A stretch of DNA of 64,000 nucleotides from positions 372,001 to 436,000 of the forward strand of contig NZ_JAPZDS010000002.1 in the NCBI RefSeq assembly GCF_029813115.1. The letters run 5' to 3'. This document shows, piece by piece, positions 54,046-61,082 of this stretch. Numbering within the stretch: position 1 is the stretch's first letter; each line of letters starts with the position of its first letter. Below the pieces are notes generated by a model that was not told the DNA's origin, made no database searches, and saw nothing but the letters and a program-made list of their open reading frames with translations. Position numbers and translations under genes: made by a program. The stretch comes from Aureimonas sp. SK2 (GTDB taxonomy: Bacteria; Pseudomonadota; Alphaproteobacteria; Rhizobiales; Rhizobiaceae).

Positions 54046-54534
54046 TCAGCGGCAGAGACGGCGCGGGCCGGAGGAGGGCTGGTAGGTGCCGGTCTCGGCG
54101 TCGAAGGAGCGGTAGCGCGTCTCGCAGTAGCGATACCACGGGCCGGTGAAGGGAGCGGGGCGCGCCCCTTTGCGCACCAGCGTCACCCCGCGCGGCGGCT
54201 CGGCGGCGGCCAGCGCCGCGTCGAGGTCGAAGGCCAGCACCGAACCGGCCGTGAGCGCGGGGTTGTCGCGATAGACGCCCGGAACCGGCGGGGCGGGGTG
54301 GGCGTAGAAGATCGGCCCCGTCACCTGCGGGCCGCCGTAGATGCCGGGATCGCGCTCGTAGACGGGCGGCGAGACGGCGAGGGGAACGGTCGGGATCGGC
54401 CCCGGACGCACGAAGACGGGCCGGTTGTAGGGATCGAGACCGACATACTCGCCAGCAACCGCCGCACCGGTCAGGCCTGCCGAAAGGCCCGCCGCGGCAA
54501 GGGCCGCCATCGCGGCCCGGCTCCATTCACCCAT
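54046..54534 (-). CDS. BA14K family secreted protein
   Basis: A 162-residue protein with a Sec-type signal (residues 1-32, AAMAALAAAGLSAGLTGAAVAG). The C-terminus carries the BA14K-like segment PWYRYCETRYRSFDAETGTYQP ending in RRLCR, with two conserved cysteines. BA14K proteins are found in Brucella and relatives, where one is an immunogenic lectin-like envelope protein. A similar but shorter paralogue follows 127 bp upstream. An EcfG-like promoter precedes it. The stop faces the convergent pepP end. Confidence 0.82.
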   Translation of the reverse strand: MGEWSRAAMAALAAAGLSAGLTGAAVAGEYVGLDPYNRPVFVRPGPIPTVPLAVSPPVYERDPGIYGGPQVTGPIFYAHPAPPVPGVYRDNPALTAGSVLAFDLDAALAAAEPPRGVTLVRKGARPAPFTGPWYRYCETRYRSFDAETGTYQPSSGPRRLCR

Positions 54535-54571
54535 CGCCCGTCCCCCCCTTCGCGGATTGATCCTCGCGCTA

Positions 54572-54597
54572 AAGGTGCGTGGAGCCGTCCTGGTTCC
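54572..54597 (-). promoter_or_regulatory. EcfG-like promoter of the first BA14K gene
   Basis: On the minus strand GGAAC (54597-54593) is followed after 19 bases by TT (54573-54572). This fits the GGAAC-N18-19-TT rule of the general stress sigma factor (RpoE2/EcfG) of alphaproteobacteria. It is 38 bp or more upstream of the BA14K start. The -10 region lacks the full CGTT, so this is a weaker match than the one upstream of the second BA14K gene. Confidence 0.4.
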
Positions 54598-54604
54598 GAA
54601 AGCG

Positions 54605-54637
54605 ATGCGGCCGCACCCTTTCGAGGTGCGGCCGCAT
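54605..54637 (-). terminator. Terminator-like hairpin after the second BA14K gene
   Basis: ATGCGGCCGCACC at 54605-54617 and GGTGCGGCCGCAT at 54625-54637 are exact reverse complements over 13 bp with a 7-nt loop. It lies 25 bp after the stop of the second BA14K gene (54662). Only a short CTTT follows on the minus strand, so termination may be imperfect. Confidence 0.65.
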
Positions 54638-54661
54638 GAGGTCATGGAGAGGCCGTCCGGC

Positions 54662-55159
54662 TCAGCGGCAGAACTGCCGCGGGCCGTGATAGGGCTGGAA
54701 TGTGCCCGAGCGCGGGTCGAAGGAGCGGTAGCGCTGCGAGCAGTAGCGGTACCATTCGCGGGTCCACGGCTCCGCCCGATAGGCGGGTGCGGCGTAGTAG
54801 CGCGGCGCGCGCTCGATGTAGCGGGGCTGCGCGGTGCTTGCGATGGCCGCGCCGACGCCAAGGCCGACGATCGCGCCGGCAATGGCCGCGCCCCCGTTGT
54901 GGCGGCGGTGATAGCCGCGGTGGCCGTAGCCGTAGCGAGGGCCGCCGTAGTAACGCGGGCCGCCGTGGTAGCGGTGGCCGCCCCAGCCGGCGCCGCGGAA
55001 GCCGCCGGGACCGTAGTGCGGGCCGTAGCGGTAGTAGGGATCGGCCTTGGCAGCCGTGACGCCGACCAGCGGCGTCGTGGAGGGGAGGGCGGCCGGCACC
55101 ATGGTCAGCGCGAGCGCGACCGCCAGTGTGCGCCCGGCAAGCCATTTCGGAATGCGCAT
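54662..55159 (-). CDS. BA14K family secreted protein, Gly/Tyr/His-rich
   Basis: A 165-residue protein with a Sec signal (about residues 1-38, ending TAAKA). The middle is rich in Gly, Tyr, His and Arg (YYRYGPHYGPGGFRG), followed by a glycine-zipper-like hydrophobic stretch AAIAGAIVGLGVGAAIAS. The C-terminus is BA14K: WYRYCSQRYRSFDPRSGTFQP ending RQFCR, nearly the same as the neighbouring paralogue. It is probably an envelope protein made under stress, as an EcfG-type promoter lies upstream. Confidence 0.85.
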   Translation of the reverse strand: MRIPKWLAGRTLAVALALTMVPAALPSTTPLVGVTAAKADPYYRYGPHYGPGGFRGAGWGGHRYHGGPRYYGGPRYGYGHRGYHRRHNGGAAIAGAIVGLGVGAAIASTAQPRYIERAPRYYAAPAYRAEPWTREWYRYCSQRYRSFDPRSGTFQPYHGPRQFCR

Positions 55160-55197
55160 GGGTAATCTCCGGACAACTGTTCTGTGATGGCCGAAGA

Positions 55198-55222
55198 ACC
55201 GTTTTCAACCTGAACGGTTCCT
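55198..55222 (-). promoter_or_regulatory. EcfG-type promoter of the second BA14K gene
   Basis: On the minus strand GGAAC (55222-55218) is followed after 18 bases by TT, inside GGTT (-10). This meets the GGAAC-N18-TT consensus of the general stress response sigma factor of Rhizobiales. The expected transcript start leaves a leader of about 30 nt before the ATG at 55159. The two elements also form an 8-bp inverted repeat (GAACCGTT/AACGGTTC). Confidence 0.6.
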
Positions 55223-55380
55223 GAACGAGCCGGAGCCGTCACGCCGCAGCTTCGGCGGCGAGGCTGTGACCTCGACGCACGCATCTGGAAAAATTGATTA
55301 ATATTTCGTAAATCATGTTGCGGAGACCGGGGTTCCCCGGCAAGACCGCGAGACATCCGGTCCAAGGGGAGTCGATAGGG

Positions 55381-56895
55381 ATGAGCTCACCGCTGTCGTT
55401 CTTCTTTCGGCGTGACGGCCAGCGCCCGAGCGAGAGCGCAGGAGAGCGGATCGATTTCGGAAAGGCGATCGAACCGGTGCAGCCACGTGTCTCCAACCCC
55501 GCCCCGGCGGGCCATGGGGGCTTCGTGCCTCCGCTCGACAATATCGGCCAGCGCAACGAGATGCTGAAGGTGCGCATCGGCGAGATGGCCGAGCGTCTCA
55601 CCGACCTGCGCAGCCTGACGGACGACTTCGCCCAGCTCATCGGCCCGATCGAGACGATCGCCGAGGAGCTGCCGCGCTCCAAGTCGCGTATCCTCGAGCT
55701 CGAGGCCCTGCTCCAGCAGGAGATGGAAGGCGGACAGGCGCTGCGCCGCGAGGTGGACTCGCTGCTCGGCCGCTACTCCACCGCCTCCAGCGAGCTGTCC
55801 ACCGCGATGGCGCGCGCGACGCGCCTCGAAAACCTCCTGCGCGAGCAGGAAACCGCCTTCGACGAGCAGCGCCTCACGCTGCGCGAGAAGACCACCCATG
55901 CCAACGCGCTGGAGCGCCAGCTTCTCGCCGAGGTCGAGCAGAACCAGTCGCTCGCCCTGGAGGTGAAGACGCTCCGGGCCGAGGCGCAGGTGTCCGATCA
56001 GGCGCTGGCCGACGCCGAGCGGATGCTGGCCGAGGTCTCCGAGCGCCGCCAGATCCTGGAGCAGGAGAACCGCCGGCTCCAGAGCCTTGCCGAGGAGCAG
56101 GCCGCCGAGCTGGTCACCTCGGGCACCCGCAACGACGAGCTGGAAGCCCAGATCGAGGCGCATCTCCAGACGATCGCGCTGCAGGAGACCCAGATCGCCG
56201 CCGAGCAGGCGGGCCGCCAGCGCGCCGTCACCCAGCTCGAGGCAGAACTTGCCGCGATCAAGACCGAGCGGTCCAGCGCCGGCATGAAGATCGAAGCCCT
56301 GTCGGCACGCCTGATGGCGACGGACCAGATCCTCGCCCAGGTGCGCGGCCAGCTCCGCGAGCGCGAGGAGGCCATGCGCGCCGCCGAGCGGGCCAACAAG
56401 GAGGCGATCGCCGAGCGCACCACCTTCGACCGGCGCCTGGAAGCCAGCAAGACGGAGGCCTCGCGCCTCCTCGCGCAGCTCCAGGACGCCCAGAAGGGGC
56501 GCACGGAGCTGGAAGCGCGCTGCGACATGCTGGTCAAGGCGCTGGCCGCCAAGGATGCCGCGCTCGAAGGCGTCACCTCGCGGGCGAACAATCTCTCCGA
56601 CCGCGTCGAGGCGCTCACCCTGCGCTTCGAGCAGGAGCGCCAGACCCTGGAGGCGACCAACCGCCGCCTGATCGAGGAGCTGCAGACCGAGAAGGCCGAG
56701 CGCACGCTGGCCCAGGGTGCGCTCGACATCGCGCGCGAGAACCGCACGGCCCTGCAGCGCCAGAACGAGACGCTGAAGCGGGCGACGCGCACGCGCGGCG
56801 ATGCGGGCCTCTACGGCGACGGGATGCCCGAGGGTCCGGGCGGCGACGCCCATTCCAACGTGCGCCCCTTCATGATGCCCGAAAAGGGGGAGTAA
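55381..56895 (+). CDS. Long coiled-coil protein of unknown function
   Basis: A 504-residue protein with a non-helical N-terminus (SPLSFFFRRDGQRP, then GHGGFVPPLDN) and an almost unbroken coiled coil from about residue 60 to 470, rich in Glu, Gln, Leu, Arg and Ala heptads (for example SKSRILELEALLQQEMEG and QRNEMLKVRIGEMAERL). There is no signal peptide or membrane segment. The form is like bacterial filament-type or scaffold proteins, but I cannot name a family. It leads a set of three coiled-coil genes on the plus strand. ATG 55381 is preferred to ATG 55315 by its position before the conserved-looking FFFRRDG segment. Confidence 0.8.
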   Translation: MSSPLSFFFRRDGQRPSESAGERIDFGKAIEPVQPRVSNPAPAGHGGFVPPLDNIGQRNEMLKVRIGEMAERLTDLRSLTDDFAQLIGPIETIAEELPRSKSRILELEALLQQEMEGGQALRREVDSLLGRYSTASSELSTAMARATRLENLLREQETAFDEQRLTLREKTTHANALERQLLAEVEQNQSLALEVKTLRAEAQVSDQALADAERMLAEVSERRQILEQENRRLQSLAEEQAAELVTSGTRNDELEAQIEAHLQTIALQETQIAAEQAGRQRAVTQLEAELAAIKTERSSAGMKIEALSARLMATDQILAQVRGQLREREEAMRAAERANKEAIAERTTFDRRLEASKTEASRLLAQLQDAQKGRTELEARCDMLVKALAAKDAALEGVTSRANNLSDRVEALTLRFEQERQTLEATNRRLIEELQTEKAERTLAQGALDIARENRTALQRQNETLKRATRTRGDAGLYGDGMPEGPGGDAHSNVRPFMMPEKGE

Positions 56896-57062
56896 AGGGT
56901 CGGCCGTGCTTCGCCCGGCGGGTGCGAGCCGAGGATCGCGCCGGCCGAACGGGGCTCCGACCAAGGAAATGCGCCGCAACCTATTGAACGGATGCGGGTA
57001 AATGTCCGAAGGTCCTCACCGGACCCTCGGAGACGATGCGTGAGCGGCGGCAAAGGATCGGC

Positions 57063-57539
57063 ATGATGGCGAATAGTGCGAGCGAGGAGATCGGCGTGAG
57101 CCTGCGGCAGAGCGTGACGGAGCATTCCGGCTCCGGGCGCGGCGACGGCAGCTTCGTCCTGGTCTCGAACAACGACAGGTCCGGGGCCGCGCGCGACTGG
57201 TCGGCGGCGCTGGACCTCGTCCGCGAGGCCAGCGAGGCGATCCGCATCCGCGACGAGCGCGCCACCGAGATGGAGATCGAGCACCGGCTCGACGCCGAGC
57301 GCGCCAGCGAGGAGATCCGCTCGCTTCAGGAACAGCTCGACGATGCCGAAGTCCGCATCGCCGAAACCGAAGCGCGGGCGCGCCTGGCCGAAGCGCGCGC
57401 ATCGGAGGCCGAGGCCTGGCTCGCCAAGATGCACGACGCCATCGTCGGCAGCTTCACCCCGGTTCTCGCCGGCGAGGACAGCGCCGAGGCCGAGCTGCGG
57501 GCCGCTCTCGCCAGCGGCCGGCTGGAAGACGACGAATGA
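57063..57539 (+). CDS. Short coiled-coil protein of unknown function
   Basis: A 158-residue soluble protein. After a low-complexity start, residues from about 50 to 125 form a charged coiled coil (IRSLQEQLDDAEVRIAETEARARLAEARASEAEAWL) ending in an acidic tail. AAGGA five bases before ATG 57063 supports this start; an ATG at 57036 is possible. Its stop overlaps the next coiled-coil gene in ATGA. I do not recognise a family. Confidence 0.7.
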   Translation: MMANSASEEIGVSLRQSVTEHSGSGRGDGSFVLVSNNDRSGAARDWSAALDLVREASEAIRIRDERATEMEIEHRLDAERASEEIRSLQEQLDDAEVRIAETEARARLAEARASEAEAWLAKMHDAIVGSFTPVLAGEDSAEAELRAALASGRLEDDE

Positions 57540-58153
57540 GCGCCGTTCGCGAGACGGTCTCCCTCCCCGAAGACGAGGTCGTGTCCATGGCGAAATCGGA
57601 GGGCGGACCGACCGGCGGGCGGCGGAGCGAGGCGGAGCAGGCCGACACGGTGCGGGTGGCGGAGGTCGCGACCCTTTTCCGCGGCTCCGACGCGCCGGAC
57701 GCGGCATCGCCCCGCGCGACGCTCGACATGCCCCCGCCCGAAGCCCCCTCCGCCGGGGCGATCGCGCTGGCGGTCGGGCACCTGACCATCGAGCCCTCGC
57801 CGACGGACTGGACGCGCACGCTGACGCTGGTGGAGCGAACGGCCGCGACGATCCGGGCCTACGAGAAGCGCTTCGTCCAGTTGGAGAAGCAGTCCAAGGC
57901 GCTCGCCGACCGGGCCGCCGAGGATCACCATCGGCTCCAGACCCATATCCAGTCGCTCGAGGAGCGGCTTCGCCAGTCGGAGGAGAAGGTAGTCGCCGCC
58001 GAGGCGGCGCTGCGCGACGCCGAGTACCACGAGTGGGAAGCCGACATGCGCGCCAAGCGCGCCGAGCAGCGCGCCGTGGAAGCCGAAACCAAGTGCCGCC
58101 AGACCGAGGCCTATCTGCGCCGGGTCCACGAGCTCCTGTCCGGCGTCTCCTGA
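57536..58153 (+). CDS. Coiled-coil protein of unknown function, coupled to the preceding gene
   Basis: A 205-residue soluble protein. The first 85 residues look disordered (acidic, Pro/Ala-rich), then WTRTLTLVERTAATIRAYEKRF leads into a coiled coil to about residue 195 (SLEERLRQSEEKVVAAEAAL; AKRAEQRAVEAETKCRQTEAYL). It shares an ATGA overlap with the preceding coiled-coil gene, so the two are made together and might form a hetero-coiled-coil. No family assignment is possible by eye. Confidence 0.72.
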   Translation: MSAVRETVSLPEDEVVSMAKSEGGPTGGRRSEAEQADTVRVAEVATLFRGSDAPDAASPRATLDMPPPEAPSAGAIALAVGHLTIEPSPTDWTRTLTLVERTAATIRAYEKRFVQLEKQSKALADRAAEDHHRLQTHIQSLEERLRQSEEKVVAAEAALRDAEYHEWEADMRAKRAEQRAVEAETKCRQTEAYLRRVHELLSGVS

Positions 58154-58236
58154 CGCCGGTCCGCCATCGGGCCCGGATACGGTTCAAACCGCTTTAGCGT
58201 TCGGTCGCGTGCCCGTCGGACAAGTTCTGCCGGCCG

Positions 58237-60900
58237 TCAGGCCGGCTCCACGAACCCGTCGAGCACGCGCTTCTGGCCGGCGCGGTCGAAGTCCACCGTC
58301 AGCTTGTTGCCCTCCACCAGCGCCACGGTGCCGTTGCCGAACTTGAGGTGGAAGACACGGTCTCCCACCGAAAAACGGCTCGGCTCGTCGGCCACCGATT
58401 TCGCGACCAGCGTGCCCTCGATCTCGCGCGGCCCGCCGGCGCGGGCGGAGGAGTAAAGGCCGCCGCCCTTGCGCGGCGGCTGGTTGGCCCCGCGCGAGCG
58501 ATTGGCAGAGAACGGGTCGGTCAGCCGGCCTGCGAAGCCCGACCGGTCGGCGCCCCCGCCGGGGGCCTCCTCGAAGCCTCGACCTTTTCCGCCCACCCCG
58601 TCCCGCGCGATGTACTTGTCGGCCGTCGCGGCGGCGCGCGCCCGCGCATCCGAGCCCGACACGCCCCCTTCGCCGTATTCGATCGACCGTCCGCGCCCGC
58701 CGGCGTAGGTGCCGGCGCTGCCCGCCGCCTGGGCGCGGCGCCAGCCGGGCGTGCCGTAGGAAGAGGTCGAGAAGGCGTTGCCGTCCCAGCGCGAGGCGCC
58801 GTAGCCGCCCATGCCGCCCGCCCCGTAGCCGCCATAGGAGGCGGAGGGCTCCATGACGTCGACATGGTCCTCGGGCAGCTCGTCCAGGAAGCGCGAGGGG
58901 ATGGTGGACTGCCACATGCCGTGGATGCGCCGGTTGGAGACGAACCAGATCTTCACCCGCCGCTTGCCGCGCGTGATGCCGACATAGGCAAGGCGGCGTT
59001 CCTCCTCCAGCCCCGAGCGCCCGCCCTCGTCCAGCGAGCGCTGGTGCGGGAAGAGGCCCTCCTCCCAGCCGGGCAGGAACACGGTCTCGAACTCCAGCCC
59101 CTTGGCCGAATGGAGCGTCATGATCGAGACCGCGTCCGTCTCGGCGTTCTGCTCGGCGTCCATGACGAGAGCGATGTGCTCCAGAAAGCCCGGCAGGCTC
59201 TCGTAGTCGTCCATGGAGCGGATCAGCTCCTTCAGGTTCTCCAGCCGCCCCGGCGCCTCGGCCGAGCGGTCCGCCTGCCACATCTCGGTATAGCCGGACT
59301 CGTCGAGGATCATCTCGCCGAGATCGGTGTGGCGCATGGTGGAGAGGAGCCCCGACCAGCGCTCGAAGTTGCGCACCACTTCGGCCAGCGCCGCGCGCGG
59401 GCGCGCCTTCAGCTCGTCGCCCTGCACGAGGTCGGCCGCCGCCGCGAGAAGCGGCAGTCCCTTGGCGCGGGCGTATTCGTGGAGGAGCCGGATCGCGGCG
59501 TCGCCGAGGCCCCGCTTCGGCGTGTTGACGATGCGCTCGAAGGCGAGGTCGTCGGCGGGCTGGCAGACGCAGCGGAAATAGGCGAGCGCGTCGCGGATCT
59601 CCTGCCGCTCGTAGAAGCGCGGGCCGCCGATGACCCGGTAGTTGAGGCCAAGCGTGACGAAGCGGTCCTCGAACTCGCGCATCTGGAACGAGGCGCGCAC
59701 CAGGATCGCCATGTCGTTGAGCTTGGAGCCTTTGCGCTGGAGCTGCTCGATCTCCTCGCCGATGGCGCGCGCTTCCTCCTCCGAATCCCAGCCCGCGTTG
59801 ACCGTGACCTTCTCGTGCTCGGGATCCTTGAGGTCGGTGTAGAGCGTCTTGCCGAGCCGGTCCTCGTTGACGGCGATGAGGCCCGCGGCGGCGCCGAGAA
59901 TATGGGCCGTCGAACGGTAGTTACGCTCCAGGCGGATCACGGTCGCGCCGGGAAAGTCGCGCTCGAAGCGCAGGATGTTATCGACCTCCGCGCCGCGCCA
60001 GCCGTAGATCGACTGGTCGTCGTCACCGACGCAGCAGACGTTCACCTTGTCCTGGCCGTTCTGGGCGCGCGCGTCCGAATGCTGGGCGAGGAGCCGCAGC
60101 CAGAGATACTGCGCGACGTTGGTGTCCTGGTACTCGTCCACCAGGATATAGCGGAAGCGCCGGTGATAGTCGGCCAGAACGTCCGGGTGGTTCTGGAACA
60201 GCGCGATCGGATGCATCAGGAGGTCGCCGAAGTCGGCGGCGTTCAGGCTGAGGAGCCGGTCCTGATAGGCGCGATAGAGCTCGCGCCCCTTTCCGTTGGC
60301 AAAAGCGCGCGCGTCGCCTTCCGGGATCTTGTCCGGCGTCAGGCCCTTGTTCTTCCAGCCGTCCATCATCTGGGCGAAGCTGCGGGCGGGCCAACGCTTG
60401 TCGTCGAGATTCTCGGCCTGGATCAGCTGCTTGATCAGGCGGATCTGGTCGTCGGTGTCGAGAATGGTGAAGTTGGACTTGAGGCCCACCAGCTCGGCGT
60501 GCCGGCGCAGGATCTTCACGCCGATCGAGTGGAACGTGCCGAGCCAGGGCATGCCCTCGACCTCGCCGCCGACGAGATGGCCGATGCGCGTCTTCATCTC
60601 GCGCGCGGCCTTGTTGGTGAAGGTGACGGCGAGGATCTGCGAGGGAAAGGCGCGGCGCGTCGTCAGGATATGGGCGATGCGGGTGGTAAGCACGCGCGTC
60701 TTGCCGGTGCCTGCGCCGGCCAGAACCAGGACAGGCCCTTCCGTCGTCTCCACCGCGGCGCGCTGCTCGGGGTTCAGCCCGGAGAGATAGTCGGGGCCTC
60801 CCTGCGCCACCGGGCCGCCGCGCGCGGCCAGAGCCCGCGCCGCGATGCCGCCCTTCGGCCGGCCCTCGGGCGCGGCGTTCTGATCTCGGGTCTCGTCCAT
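58237..60900 (-). CDS. uvrD: ATP-dependent DNA helicase UvrD/PcrA
   Basis: An 887-residue superfamily 1A helicase of nucleotide excision and mismatch repair. It has the Q-motif region YLSGLNPEQRAAVE, Walker A VLAGAGTGKTRVLTTRIAHIL, motif II LVDEYQDTNVAQYLWL, motif III CCVGDDDQSIYGWRGA and motifs V-VI VSIMTLHSAKGLEFETVFLPGWEEGLFPHQ and EERRLAYVGITRGKRR. A Gly-rich linker leads to the C-terminal Tudor-like RNA polymerase-binding domain (FSVGDRVFHLKFGNGTVALVEGNKLTVDFD). The length is normal for alphaproteobacteria. It is convergent with the coiled-coil genes. Confidence 0.96.
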   Translation of the reverse strand: MDETRDQNAAPEGRPKGGIAARALAARGGPVAQGGPDYLSGLNPEQRAAVETTEGPVLVLAGAGTGKTRVLTTRIAHILTTRRAFPSQILAVTFTNKAAREMKTRIGHLVGGEVEGMPWLGTFHSIGVKILRRHAELVGLKSNFTILDTDDQIRLIKQLIQAENLDDKRWPARSFAQMMDGWKNKGLTPDKIPEGDARAFANGKGRELYRAYQDRLLSLNAADFGDLLMHPIALFQNHPDVLADYHRRFRYILVDEYQDTNVAQYLWLRLLAQHSDARAQNGQDKVNVCCVGDDDQSIYGWRGAEVDNILRFERDFPGATVIRLERNYRSTAHILGAAAGLIAVNEDRLGKTLYTDLKDPEHEKVTVNAGWDSEEEARAIGEEIEQLQRKGSKLNDMAILVRASFQMREFEDRFVTLGLNYRVIGGPRFYERQEIRDALAYFRCVCQPADDLAFERIVNTPKRGLGDAAIRLLHEYARAKGLPLLAAAADLVQGDELKARPRAALAEVVRNFERWSGLLSTMRHTDLGEMILDESGYTEMWQADRSAEAPGRLENLKELIRSMDDYESLPGFLEHIALVMDAEQNAETDAVSIMTLHSAKGLEFETVFLPGWEEGLFPHQRSLDEGGRSGLEEERRLAYVGITRGKRRVKIWFVSNRRIHGMWQSTIPSRFLDELPEDHVDVMEPSASYGGYGAGGMGGYGASRWDGNAFSTSSYGTPGWRRAQAAGSAGTYAGGRGRSIEYGEGGVSGSDARARAAATADKYIARDGVGGKGRGFEEAPGGGADRSGFAGRLTDPFSANRSRGANQPPRKGGGLYSSARAGGPREIEGTLVAKSVADEPSRFSVGDRVFHLKFGNGTVALVEGNKLTVDFDRAGQKRVLDGFVEPA

Positions 60901-61082
60901 CGCCTCTACTTAATCGATTCCGCCGGGAACACTAGGGGAACATCGAAAGCCCGCGCCGCCGGCCACATTCCCCGGCTTTCCGCTTGGTCGCGACCCTTGC
61001 TGCCTTGCTCTTGCCGCGGCTTATGCCGCAGAAACAGAGGGAAGCCCGTTCAGGGCGGGGCTCGCGAGGAAAGGCAGGTCGC

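Noticed and set aside
54046-54882. Longer 278-codon start for the first BA14K protein
   Set aside because: The extra N-terminus covers a terminator hairpin and part of the neighbouring gene antisense; the signal peptide begins at 54534.
58160-58200. tRNA-like T-loop sequence (GGTTCAAAC) between the coiled-coil genes and uvrD
   Set aside because: No acceptor, D or anticodon stem can be drawn around it.
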